In this document: piece by piece, positions 52,559 through 61,500 of the stretch | Layout: the number at the start of each line of letters is the position of its first letter | Numbering within the stretch: position 1 is the stretch's first letter | Assembly (NCBI GenBank): GCA_902777835.1 | Contig: CACYVC010000017.1 | Span: 1 to 64,000 of the forward strand | Direction: 5' to 3' | Source of the DNA: an uncultured Bacteroidales bacterium | Lineage (GTDB): Bacteria; Bacteroidota; Bacteroidia; Bacteroidales; Muribaculaceae | Length of the DNA stretch: 64,000 bases | Translations under genes and position numbers: made by a program | Notes under the pieces: model-generated | The model's input: only the letters and a program-made list of their open reading frames with translations | Told to the model about the DNA's origin: nothing | The model's database searches: none

Positions 52559-53514
52559 ATGAGCAAATAGACGAACTTTGGGAGCGGCAGTTGCGTGAAT
52601 GGCAACTGGTGCGAGACAACTATGCAGCACTTGATGGATTGCATACTCGCGAAGTTAGCATCCCCACCAAGGAAAGTTTGCAAGACTCACGCATTGTGCT
52701 GCAATACAACCCAAAGAGATTGAGGTCATCGGCGGCAAACATCGACGATGACTCAATCAAAGCTCGTCCTTGCTTTTTATGCAGTGAAAACCAGCCTCAT
52801 GAGCAAGAAACGGTAGTTTGGGATGGCCGTTACAAAATTCAAGTCAACCCCTACCCCATCTTCTCACGGCATCTCACCATCTCGGCTTTAGAGCACACCC
52901 CGCAACGCATCAACGGCCGCATTGCCGACATGATGCAACTAGCAAAAGAGCTGCCTAGGTATGTGGTGTTCTACAACGGTCCACAGAGTGGCGCTTCAGC
53001 ACCCGACCATGCACACTTTCAAGCAGGGCTTTGCAACGAACTGCCCATTTGCAACGAACTATTTAATGCATCCACAAGCCTGTTTGATGCTAATAGTCAG
53101 GGCATATTTGGTGTTATCACTGAATTGGGCAGACCTGTGTTCTATATCGAAACTTCAAGCTTGGAGTTTGGTGAGCAGTGGTTCAATACTTTGCTCAACG
53201 CATTGCCTATCAAGGCTGGGCACGCCGAGCCACTAATTAACGTGCTCTGCTGGTGTGATGGTGGCTCATGGTGCATCGCCGTGTTCCCTAGACGCAAACA
53301 TCGCCCCGCCTGCTACGGCACTGATGAAGACCACTTTGTCATCAGTCCAGCATCGGTCGACATGGGTGGTCTTTGGGCAATCGCACGCGAAGAAGATTTT
53401 ATCAACCTCACTCTTCACGATATCACAATCATATATCTTGACGTGTGCATGTCGCCACAAGACGTAGAGGCTATTTCTGAGAATTTAAGACAATATTATT
53501 ATTCTAAACGATAA
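52549..53514 (+). CDS. DUF4922 GalT/HIT-like putative nucleotidylyltransferase or phosphorylase
   Basis: The protein has 321 residues. Two histidines in APDHAHFQAG (H154, H156, with Q158) match the HxHxQ active site of the HIT superfamily branch that holds GalT (hexose-1-phosphate uridylyltransferase) and Ap4A phosphorylase. A CFLC pair (C75, C78) just after the first domain could bind zinc as in GalT. Other blocks are YKIQVNPYPIFSRHLTI and VFYNGPQSGASAPDHAHFQ, also GalT-like. Known chemistry of relatives is nucleotidyl transfer through a His intermediate. The actual substrate is unknown; in this operon a HexNAc-1-phosphate is a reasonable hypothesis. No export signal. Confidence 0.78.
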   Translation: MLLNEQIDELWERQLREWQLVRDNYAALDGLHTREVSIPTKESLQDSRIVLQYNPKRLRSSAANIDDDSIKARPCFLCSENQPHEQETVVWDGRYKIQVNPYPIFSRHLTISALEHTPQRINGRIADMMQLAKELPRYVVFYNGPQSGASAPDHAHFQAGLCNELPICNELFNASTSLFDANSQGIFGVITELGRPVFYIETSSLEFGEQWFNTLLNALPIKAGHAEPLINVLCWCDGGSWCIAVFPRRKHRPACYGTDEDHFVISPASVDMGGLWAIAREEDFINLTLHDITIIYLDVCMSPQDVEAISENLRQYYYSKR

Positions 53515-53520
53515 CACACT

Positions 53521-54846
53521 ATGGCACAAGTTCCACAAGTGAGAGTAGGCATTATGAGTGAGCCTATGCTAGAGTTTGAACTCAACGGCGACTACCGTGT
53601 AAGCGGTGAGAAAGTGACTGGAAATCAGCTTGCACAATGCGTCGATGGTATGGTAGCTTGGAATGGTAAGAAGTACCGTGATTTGTTCTTTGAACCTACC
53701 AACGTAGATAGCGATTCCTTCACTCTCGAAAACGTGACAATCGGAGTCAGCTTCCACTGGAGGAGAAAAGAAAATCAAACTTTCCGCGGAGCACTCCACC
53801 TAATAGTCGAAAATGACAAAATCACTGCAATCAACATTCTCTCGGTGGAAGAATACTTGATGAGCGTGATTTCGAGCGAGATGAGCGCTAATGCTTCACT
53901 TGAACTGCTTAAGGCTCACGCTGTGATTTCACGAAGTTGGCTGCTGGCACAAATTCACAAAGACAACGTTGCCACAGCTGCCGAGCCAGGGCTCCATCAG
54001 GAGTTTGCCGAGAGCAACGCCGACGAGGAAATTAAATGGTGGGACCGCGATGACCACGTCAACTTCGACGTGTGCGCCGACGACCACTGCCAGCGATACC
54101 AAGGCATCACACGCGCCACAACCGAGGCAGTGCGACAAGCCATTGAGGCTACTTGGGGGCAGGTTCTCATGTATGGCGGCGAACTCTGCGATGCTCGATT
54201 CTCGAAGTCATGTGGAGGCGTGTATGAGCAGTTTGAGAACTGCTGGCAAGACAACCACCACCCCTATTTGGTTGCTAGGCGCGATGATGACGACGAGATG
54301 AACTTCCCCGACCTCACTCGTGAGGATAACGCCGCCGACTGGATTCTCTCCTCTCCACACGCTCACTGCAACACCACCGACAAAGAGATTCTCTCACAGG
54401 TGCTCAACGACTACGACCAAGAGACAACCGACTTCTACCGTTGGCGCGTGGAATACACCCAAGAAGAACTGAGCCGTATCATTCGAGAGCGCACGGGCGA
54501 CGACTACGGACGAATTATCGACCTTGAGCCAGTGGCACGTGGCACAAGCGGGCGTCTCTATAAACTCCGCATCGTTGGCGAAAAAATGACAAAAACCATT
54601 GGAAAGGAATTGACAATTCGCTACGCACTTTCACCAACATGCCTCTACAGTTCGGCGTTCATCGTCGAGGTGATAAATGAGGGCGACAGCGAATTCCCAG
54701 AGAAATTCGTGCTCAGAGGTGCAGGTTGGGGACACGGCGTGGGATTATGCCAGATAGGCGCAGCAGTAATGGGCGCCAAAGGCTACAGCTATCAGCAAAT
54801 CCTACTACACTACTTCATCGACGCACAAATCAAGAGCATATACTAA
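53521..54846 (+). CDS. SpoIID/LytB-domain protein (lytic transglycosylase-like) without signal peptide
   Basis: The protein has 441 residues. The SpoIID domain has the catalytic Glu in SVISSEMSANAS (E120), then LLKAHAVISRSWLL, FSKSCGGVYEQFENCW and the C-terminal GAGWGHGVGLCQIGA. SpoIID cleaves glycan strands of denuded peptidoglycan. The N terminus (MAQVPQVRVGIMSEPMLEFEL) is not a signal peptide and no upstream in-frame ATG would supply one, so it appears cytoplasmic, which is odd for a wall enzyme. Two cysteine-containing zinc-like loops (CADDHCQRYQG) are also present. It sits 7 nt after DUF4922 and 28 nt before the importer. Confidence 0.85.
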   Translation: MAQVPQVRVGIMSEPMLEFELNGDYRVSGEKVTGNQLAQCVDGMVAWNGKKYRDLFFEPTNVDSDSFTLENVTIGVSFHWRRKENQTFRGALHLIVENDKITAINILSVEEYLMSVISSEMSANASLELLKAHAVISRSWLLAQIHKDNVATAAEPGLHQEFAESNADEEIKWWDRDDHVNFDVCADDHCQRYQGITRATTEAVRQAIEATWGQVLMYGGELCDARFSKSCGGVYEQFENCWQDNHHPYLVARRDDDDEMNFPDLTREDNAADWILSSPHAHCNTTDKEILSQVLNDYDQETTDFYRWRVEYTQEELSRIIRERTGDDYGRIIDLEPVARGTSGRLYKLRIVGEKMTKTIGKELTIRYALSPTCLYSSAFIVEVINEGDSEFPEKFVLRGAGWGHGVGLCQIGAAVMGAKGYSYQQILLHYFIDAQIKSIY

Positions 54847-54873
54847 TTAGCATTTAACAAAAACACTATAACA

Positions 54874-56202
54874 ATGAGCGCATTAACAAAATTCAAGCAA
54901 AGCCCTTGGGCATGGGTATCTACCCTATATTTTATTGAAGGAATCCCATATTTTCTTGTAAATGAGATTTCAGTGATTCTTTTCAAGAAAATGGGAGTTC
55001 CAAATGGGCAAATGGCATTATTTACCAGCCTTATTTATCTTCCTTGGGTAATAAAGCCTTTGTGGAGTCCTTTTGTTGACATCATCAAGAAAAAACGTTG
55101 GTGGATTGTCATGATGCAGGCCCTAATGGCTGCTACTCTCATCCTGCTCACTGTAACATTGCCATCACCAGGTGAAGAAATGATTAAAGCCGGAACAACA
55201 CCAATGAGCATGTTCACGGTGACATTGATTTTCTTCGTTATAACTGCGTTTGCTTCAGCAACTCACGACATCGCTGCAGATGGATTCTACATGTTAGCAT
55301 TGACGCAGAAGAACCAATCAGCTTTTGTTGGCGTTCGTTCTACTTTCTATCGACTTGCCAATATTTTCGGTAATGGCGTGTTGGTGTGGATAGCTGGTTA
55401 TCTTGAGACAAAAACTTCTATTCCTGCAGCATGGAAGATTACTATGGGCATTGCATCAGCAATCTTGTGCTTATTCTACATCTACCATCTGTTCTTCATT
55501 CCTCGACCTGATAGCGACAAGTCATCGCTTGAAGGAGAGTTCAAAAACAACAGTTCACAAGTAATGGCAGAGTTTGGACGAACAGTAGTGACTTATTTTA
55601 AAAAGCCTGGTGTGTGGATTGCTATCATCTTTATGCTGCTTTATCGTTTGCCAGAAGCTTTCTTACTTAAGATGTGCAAGCCTTTCATGCTCGACCCAAC
55701 TGACAAAGGTGGTTTGGCAATGACCACACAAGATGTGGGACTCGCTTATGGCACCATTGGTGTTGCAGCACTATTGGCAGGTGGCATCCTGGGAGGTATT
55801 TTTTCATCAAAAGTCGGTCTAAAGAAAGCAATTTGGCTTATGGCAGCTTGCATGACATTGCCATGCTTAACATTTGTATATCTTTCGATGGCTCAGCCAA
55901 CTAACTTCTTTGTTATTAGCACTTGTATCGTTATTGAGCAATTCGGATACGGATTTGGATTCACCGCCTATATGCTCTACATGATGTTCTTCTCTGAAGG
56001 CGAGTTCAAGACATCTCATTACGCCATCTGCACGGCTTTCATGTCGTTAAGTATGATGATTCCAGGAATGTTCGCTGGCTACTTGCAGGAGTCTATGGGT
56101 TACTCGGCATTTTTCTGGATGGCTTTCGCTTGCAGTATAGCCACCATAGCAGTAACATTCCTAGCCGACCGCAAGATTGATCCAGACTATGGTCATAAGT
56201 AA
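54874..56202 (+). CDS. MFS transporter, AmpG-like
   Basis: The protein has 442 residues and 12 predicted helices. It begins SPWAWVSTLYFIEGIPYFLVNEISVILFKKMGVPNGQMALFTSLIYLPWVIKPLWSP, very like AmpG permeases, with ASATHDIAADGFYMLAL in the fourth helix region. AmpG imports GlcNAc-anhydroMurNAc peptides into the cytoplasm. Neighbours (NamZ, MurQ, kinase) agree with muropeptide or MurNAc import. Exact substrate is inferred. A longer loop lies between the two six-helix halves (about 205-235). Confidence 0.85.
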   Translation: MSALTKFKQSPWAWVSTLYFIEGIPYFLVNEISVILFKKMGVPNGQMALFTSLIYLPWVIKPLWSPFVDIIKKKRWWIVMMQALMAATLILLTVTLPSPGEEMIKAGTTPMSMFTVTLIFFVITAFASATHDIAADGFYMLALTQKNQSAFVGVRSTFYRLANIFGNGVLVWIAGYLETKTSIPAAWKITMGIASAILCLFYIYHLFFIPRPDSDKSSLEGEFKNNSSQVMAEFGRTVVTYFKKPGVWIAIIFMLLYRLPEAFLLKMCKPFMLDPTDKGGLAMTTQDVGLAYGTIGVAALLAGGILGGIFSSKVGLKKAIWLMAACMTLPCLTFVYLSMAQPTNFFVISTCIVIEQFGYGFGFTAYMLYMMFFSEGEFKTSHYAICTAFMSLSMMIPGMFAGYLQESMGYSAFFWMAFACSIATIAVTFLADRKIDPDYGHK

Positions 56203-56253
56203 TTAACTATCAGATTTACAAACAGAACTACGGTTTTTTATCCCCTTATTGAT

Positions 56254-57507
56254 ATGAAACGACACATTATATTGATTGCATTAGCGCTCGTGGCTGTGAT
56301 GGCTACCGCAGTGGTGAAACCTGGTGTTGAGGTACTGCGTGATGGTGGTTTTAAGGAGCTACAGGGCAAACGCGTAGGACTGGTGACCAACCCTAGCGGT
56401 ATCGATAACAACCTTAAATCAACTGTCGATATCCTCAACGAAGCGCCTGGCGTGAAACTCGTAGCACTCTTTGGTCCCGAACATGGTGTGCGCGGCAATG
56501 CACATGCCGGTGATGCGGTAGGCGATGCTATCGATCCAGCAACAGGAGTAAAGATGTATTCTCTCTATGGCAAAACCCACGAGCCCACTGCCGAGATGCT
56601 GAAAAACATTGACGTGCTTATCTACGACATTCAAGACATTGGCTGCCGCAGTTACACATTCTACGCCACAATGGGAGTGTGTATGCAAGCGTGTGCCAAA
56701 TACAATAAGGAATTTATGGTTCTTGACCGACCTAACCCATTAGGTGGCAACAAAGTTGAAGGCAATCTTGTGGAACCTGGCTATTTCTCCTTTGTGAGCA
56801 AATATGCAATTCCCTATCTCTACGGCTTGACACCTGGCGAACTCGCCCAGTACCTCAACGAGGAAGGCATCATCGCAAAAGAGTCGAAGACTGGTAAGAA
56901 ATGCAAGCTCACCGTCATACCCATGGAAGGATGGACACGCGACATGAAGTTCCGCGACACAGGCATGCCATGGGTGCTGCCATCACCACAAATTCCTGCT
57001 CCCGAGAATGCGTTTTTCTATCCCGTGAGCGGCATTCTGGGCGAACTCTATATCTTCAACACTGGGATTGGATACACATTACCCTTTGAGTGCTTTGCCG
57101 CCTCATGGATCGATGCCGAGGCTCTTGCCAAGAACATGAACGCCTTGAACCTGCCAGGCATGCACTTCAGACCCATAAACTATAAGCCGTTCTTCGCACT
57201 GAGCGTGGCAGTTGACAAGTCGTTGCAAGAGGTGCACGGTGTGCAGATTTATATCACAGACTTCGACAAAGCCAATCTTGTCCTCACACAGTTCTACTTC
57301 CTGCAAGTGATTCACGAGATGTATCCTAAACAGGAGCTCTTTGAGCAGAACCCCAAGCGCTATGCAATGTTCGACAAGGTGTGTGGCACCAAGGAAATTC
57401 GTGAGCGATTCTGCAAGCGCTACAAAGTGGAAGACATTATAGACTACTTCAACAAAGACACCGAGTCATTCAAAGCAAAATCTAGCAAATATTATCTTTA
57501 TCAATAA
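56254..57507 (+). CDS. namZ: Exo-beta-N-acetylmuramidase NamZ-like (DUF1343, GH171)
   Basis: The protein has 417 residues and a signal peptide (MKRHIILIALALVAVMATA). DUF1343 blocks in order: KRVGLVTNPSGID, LVALFGPEHGVRGNAHAGD, YSLYGKTHEPTAEML, DVLIYDIQDIGCRSYTFYATMGVC, VLDRPNPLGGNKVEGNLV. C-terminal YYLYQ. Characterised members (GH171) remove MurNAc from the non-reducing end of peptidoglycan fragments. The signal peptide places it in the periplasm or outside. In Tannerella forsythia such genes lie near murK and murQ, as here. The stop is followed by a CTAG nonad repeat. Confidence 0.9.
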   Translation: MKRHIILIALALVAVMATAVVKPGVEVLRDGGFKELQGKRVGLVTNPSGIDNNLKSTVDILNEAPGVKLVALFGPEHGVRGNAHAGDAVGDAIDPATGVKMYSLYGKTHEPTAEMLKNIDVLIYDIQDIGCRSYTFYATMGVCMQACAKYNKEFMVLDRPNPLGGNKVEGNLVEPGYFSFVSKYAIPYLYGLTPGELAQYLNEEGIIAKESKTGKKCKLTVIPMEGWTRDMKFRDTGMPWVLPSPQIPAPENAFFYPVSGILGELYIFNTGIGYTLPFECFAASWIDAEALAKNMNALNLPGMHFRPINYKPFFALSVAVDKSLQEVHGVQIYITDFDKANLVLTQFYFLQVIHEMYPKQELFEQNPKRYAMFDKVCGTKEIRERFCKRYKVEDIIDYFNKDTESFKAKSSKYYLYQ

Positions 57508-57508
57508 T

Positions 57509-57521
57509 CTAGAAGATCTAG
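57509..57521. repeat. Short CTAG nonad repeat
   Basis: CTAG at 57509 and 57518, 9 bp apart, beginning two bases after the NamZ stop. A third CTAG at 57482, inside the gene, is in the same 9-bp phase. Confidence 0.55.
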
Positions 57522-57536
57522 AACCTCTCGTGAAAA

Positions 57537-60329
57537 ATGGACAACCGCCACAACACATATCTAAAGCGCATCAGGGAGTTCATCCCTAAAGACCGCATCT
57601 ACACCGACGACCTGCATTGCCTGGCGTGGGGTACCGATGCGGGCTTCTACCGCAACATCCCGCAAGTGGTGGTGCGTTCCATGAATGAGCAAGAGGTGTC
57701 GCAACTTCTCGCCATCGCTAATGAGATGCGCCTGCCTGTGACTTTCCGTGCTGCTGGCACTAGCCTGAGCGGACAGACCAACACCGACTCTATCCTCATA
57801 GTCGCTGGCAAAAACTGGGAGAATTATGAAGTAGCACCCGACGCCAGCTACATCAAACTACAGCCTGGGCTCGTGGGCAGCGAGGTGGACAAGATTCTCG
57901 CTCGTCACAACCGTGCCTTCACTCCCGACCCAGCAAGCAAGAACTCGGCAATGGTGGGTGGCATCGTCATCAACAATGCCAGCGGCATGAGTTGTGGCAC
58001 ACACGCCAACAGTGACCGCATGATGCTCTCGATGCGCATAGTGCTTGCCGACGGAACTGTGTTAGACACAGGCGACAAGCGCAGCCGTGACAAGTTCAGC
58101 CTTTCTCATCCCGACTTCATCAAGCGCATTGAGGAAATTCGTGACCGCGTGATGGCCGATAAAGAGCTTGTTGAGCGCATTCGTCGCAAATATTCCATCA
58201 AAAACGTGACAGGCCTCAACATTTCGCCATTTATCCTCTATACTGACCCATTCGACATCATCACCCATCTCATCGTGGGCAGCGAGGGAACTCTTGCTTT
58301 TGCCAGCGAGTTCACAATGAAAACTGGCCACCTCTACCCCTGCCGAGCAAGCGCAATGCTTTATTTCCAAGACATGCGCGAGTCGTGCGAAGCAGTGGTT
58401 GCGATGAAGAAAGGTCCAGTGCATTGCGCCGAGATTCTCGACAAGAAATCGCTCGCAAGCGTTGACGATACTACAGGCGAAGGGCTCACTGCTGTTCTTA
58501 TCCAAACTTTTGCCGACAGTAAAGAAGAGCTTCAGAACAACATCAACGAGATAATGGCATTACTTGAGCCATTCCACCTTTATGTGCCTGCCGTCTTCAC
58601 TGATGACCCTAAAGTCTATGGCAAGTACTGGGCGATTCGGTCGGGCATTTTCCCGAGCGTGGGTGGCACACGTCCATTGGGCACCACCGTACTTATTGAG
58701 GACGTGGCATTCCACATCGAGGACCTGCCCAATGCCACAGTTGACTTAGCACAGATGCTCATTGACTATGGCTATGACGACAGCTGCATCTATGGTCACG
58801 CACTTGAGGGCAATTATCATTTCATAATCTCGCAGTCATTCGACACTCAAGAAGAAATCTCCCGCTACGAGAACCTTATGCGCGCAGTCGTGGAGCTGGT
58901 AATCGACAAATATGACGGCTCGCTCAAGGCAGAGCACGGCACAGGTCGCAACATGGCGCCATTTGTCAAAAAAGAATGGGGCGAGAAAGCCTATCAGGTG
59001 ATGCTCGACGTGAAGCAGCTCTTCGACCCGCGAGGCATTCTCAACCCTGGAGTTATCTTCAACGACGATCCTGAGTGCTTCATCAAGAACCTCAAACCCA
59101 TGCCACTGACTAATGATAACGTCAATAAGTGCATCGAGTGTGGGTTCTGTGAAGTTAACTGTGTGAGCTGTGGTCTCACCCTCTCATCGCGCCAGCGCAT
59201 CATTGTGCAGCGCGAAATCTCTCGACTAAAAGATACAGGCGAAGACCCTGAACGGTTGAAACGCCTTGAGAAACAATATAAATACTATGGCGAAGCCACC
59301 TGCGCCGCCGATGGGCTCTGCTCAACATCTTGCCCTATGGGCATCAATGTGGGAGAACTAACCCATGACTTGCGTGCCGAGCAGCATAGCAAAGGCACTA
59401 TGGCACATGGCATTGGCAGCTATGTGGCACGGCATTTCTCAATGACTAAAGGCAGCCTCAAGTCACTGCTCTATGTTGCCAATGCAGCACATTCGGTGCT
59501 GGGCGACGGTGGCATGAAGGCTTTTGGAAAAGCGATGCACGCCATTGGAGCGCCACTATGGACACCTGCCACACCAAAGCCTCACAAGATGAAGGCTTTG
59601 AACCAGTCAGTAAGCGACAAGAAAGTGGTTTACTTCCCCAGTTGCCTCAATCAGGCTCTAGGTAAGGACAAGCATAGCAACGACACCGACCTCGTGGATA
59701 AAGTGGTCGCCTTCCTCAATAAAGCTGGTTGGGAAGTCATCTACCCCGAAAACATGAACAACCTGTGCTGCGGCATGATTTGGAACAGCAAAGGTATGCC
59801 CGATATTGCACAACAGAAGACTGACGAGCTTGAAAAAGCACTGCTCAAGGCTAGCGAAAATGGCAAATATCCAGTGATATGTGACCAAAGTCCATGTCTG
59901 CACCACGCTCGCGAGCACATGAAGCAAGTGAAACCATTTGAACTCATGGAGTTCATTCACGACTATGTGGCGCAAGACTTGGAGTTCATGCCCACTGACG
60001 AGCCCATTGCACTGCACCTCACCTGCTCAACACGACTGATGAAGATTGACGATAAGATTCTTGACCTCGCAAAGCGATGTTCAAACAATGTTCTTGTTCC
60101 CGAAGGTGTTGGATGCTGCGGCTTTGCTGGCGACAAGGGATTCACTCATCCTGAGCTAAATGCCTACGCTCTGCGCAAGCTGCGTACACAAATCGAAGCT
60201 GTGGGCATAAAGCGCGGCTTCAGCAACAGCCGCACCTGCGAGATAGGTCTCACCACCCATAGCGGCGTGCCCTACCAGTCGCTTATTTACTTGATTGATG
60301 AATGTACAACCATAAAAAATGATAAATAA
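57537..60329 (+). CDS. FAD- and Fe-S-binding dehydrogenase, D-lactate dehydrogenase-like (GlcD-GlcF fusion)
   Basis: The protein has 930 residues. N-terminal FAD-binding type-4 domain: VTFRAAGTSLSGQTNTDSI and NSAMVGGIVINNASGMSCG, then a GlcD C-terminal domain with GHALEGNYHF and KAEHGTGRNMAPF. Two 4Fe-4S motifs follow: CIECGFCEVNC (C532 onward) and CAADGLCSTSCP. Two CCG domains, each with a CCG core (LCCGMIWNS and GCCGFAGDKG), complete the GlcF-like half. This is the architecture of respiratory D-lactate / 2-hydroxyacid dehydrogenases. MurQ, in the same operon, releases D-lactate, so oxidation of that lactate to pyruvate is the likely job. Stop overlaps the next start (TAATG). Confidence 0.88.
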   Translation: MDNRHNTYLKRIREFIPKDRIYTDDLHCLAWGTDAGFYRNIPQVVVRSMNEQEVSQLLAIANEMRLPVTFRAAGTSLSGQTNTDSILIVAGKNWENYEVAPDASYIKLQPGLVGSEVDKILARHNRAFTPDPASKNSAMVGGIVINNASGMSCGTHANSDRMMLSMRIVLADGTVLDTGDKRSRDKFSLSHPDFIKRIEEIRDRVMADKELVERIRRKYSIKNVTGLNISPFILYTDPFDIITHLIVGSEGTLAFASEFTMKTGHLYPCRASAMLYFQDMRESCEAVVAMKKGPVHCAEILDKKSLASVDDTTGEGLTAVLIQTFADSKEELQNNINEIMALLEPFHLYVPAVFTDDPKVYGKYWAIRSGIFPSVGGTRPLGTTVLIEDVAFHIEDLPNATVDLAQMLIDYGYDDSCIYGHALEGNYHFIISQSFDTQEEISRYENLMRAVVELVIDKYDGSLKAEHGTGRNMAPFVKKEWGEKAYQVMLDVKQLFDPRGILNPGVIFNDDPECFIKNLKPMPLTNDNVNKCIECGFCEVNCVSCGLTLSSRQRIIVQREISRLKDTGEDPERLKRLEKQYKYYGEATCAADGLCSTSCPMGINVGELTHDLRAEQHSKGTMAHGIGSYVARHFSMTKGSLKSLLYVANAAHSVLGDGGMKAFGKAMHAIGAPLWTPATPKPHKMKALNQSVSDKKVVYFPSCLNQALGKDKHSNDTDLVDKVVAFLNKAGWEVIYPENMNNLCCGMIWNSKGMPDIAQQKTDELEKALLKASENGKYPVICDQSPCLHHAREHMKQVKPFELMEFIHDYVAQDLEFMPTDEPIALHLTCSTRLMKIDDKILDLAKRCSNNVLVPEGVGCCGFAGDKGFTHPELNAYALRKLRTQIEAVGIKRGFSNSRTCEIGLTTHSGVPYQSLIYLIDECTTIKNDK

Positions 60330-61483
60330 TGGCTCAATCTAAAAGATTACTCTCGCTCGACATATTACGAGGCATCACAATAGCAGGCATGCTCTTGGTC
60401 AACAATCCAGGAACATGGAGTCACATTTATGCTCCACTAGAACATGCCGAGTGGATTGGCCTCACTCCTACCGACCTCGTGTTCCCATTCTTTATGTTTG
60501 TGATGGGTGTATCGATGTATTTCTCGCTGAGCAAATTCAAATTTGAGTTTAGCAGCAAAGTCTTTCTCAAGATATTAAAGAGAACCATCATCCTTTTCCT
60601 CATTGGCTGGATGGTGCAATGGTTCGGAATGTGGTTAAGAGGGCTTTATGATCCAGAGTCGCACTTCTTCACAAAGATGTTTGGAAACTTGCGAATTTTA
60701 GGAGTATTCCAACGTTTAGCGCTTGTATATTTCTTTGGGTCTATGATTGCTGTGCTTTTCAAGACCAAATTCATACCTTGGATAATAGGTGGACTATTAG
60801 TTGCCTATGCTTTCATTTTAGGATTTGGAAACGGTTATGAGTTCTCACTCGACAACATCCTCTCGCGAGTTGATTGCGCTGTGCTAGGCGAAGACCACAT
60901 GTATCACGAGAGTGCCTACGGCACTAGTCTCGCCCTCGACCCCGAAGGCATATTAAGCACTATAGCGTGCGTTGCCCATGTGCTAATAGGCTTCATGATG
61001 GGCAAGTGCATAAGCACCGTTAAAAACAACCGCGACCGCATCGTCGAGATTGCAGTGTGGGGCGCATTGATGCTTCTTGTGGGATGGCTGTTGCAATATG
61101 GCATTCCTTGCAGCAAGAAAGCGTGGACCTCGAGCTATGTGCTCATTACATGCGGTATGGCCTCGTGCATTCTGGCGATGCTCATCTATGCCATCGACAT
61201 AAAGGGGCACAACCGCTGGTGCCGATTCTTCCAGGCGTTTGGCATCAACCCACTGTTCTGCTATCTGGTTGGAACCATTCTCTCAATAGTGTTTGGCGCT
61301 GTACGCTTTGGCACCAACGCCACAGGCGATCCTATCACCATCCACACACTTCTCCATGACGGCTGCAAAGCAATCACCTGGTCGCCAGAGGCCGCCTCAT
61401 GTCTCTATGCCATCATCTTCGTGCTCATCACATGGTGCTTTGGCTACATCCTCTACAAGAAAAAAATATACATAAAAATATAA
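60329..61483 (+). CDS. DUF5009/NagX-like membrane protein (heparan-alpha-glucosaminide acetyltransferase fold)
   Basis: The protein has 384 residues and about ten transmembrane helices. The N-terminal SLDILRGITIAGMLLVNNPGTW and the following DLVFPFFMFVMGVSMYFSLSKF are signatures of the HGSNAT/DUF5009 (NagX) family. The human relative acetylates lysosomal glucosamine residues; bacterial NagX is linked to GlcNAc use, with transport suggested. In this operon it might move or modify amino sugars across the inner membrane. Start ATG overlaps the previous stop by one base. Confidence 0.85.
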   Translation: MAQSKRLLSLDILRGITIAGMLLVNNPGTWSHIYAPLEHAEWIGLTPTDLVFPFFMFVMGVSMYFSLSKFKFEFSSKVFLKILKRTIILFLIGWMVQWFGMWLRGLYDPESHFFTKMFGNLRILGVFQRLALVYFFGSMIAVLFKTKFIPWIIGGLLVAYAFILGFGNGYEFSLDNILSRVDCAVLGEDHMYHESAYGTSLALDPEGILSTIACVAHVLIGFMMGKCISTVKNNRDRIVEIAVWGALMLLVGWLLQYGIPCSKKAWTSSYVLITCGMASCILAMLIYAIDIKGHNRWCRFFQAFGINPLFCYLVGTILSIVFGAVRFGTNATGDPITIHTLLHDGCKAITWSPEAASCLYAIIFVLITWCFGYILYKKKIYIKI

Positions 61484-61500
61484 CAAAAAATTCTACTATT

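Noticed and set aside
53521-54846. Sporulation gene, suggesting a Firmicute origin
   Set aside because: SpoIID/LytB homologues are common in Bacteroidota salvage clusters, and promoters and neighbours are all of Bacteroidota type.
61399-61500. Longer start for the MurK-like kinase
   Set aside because: The added codons overlap the end of the DUF5009 gene and do not align with the family, which begins at the ADSGST strand.
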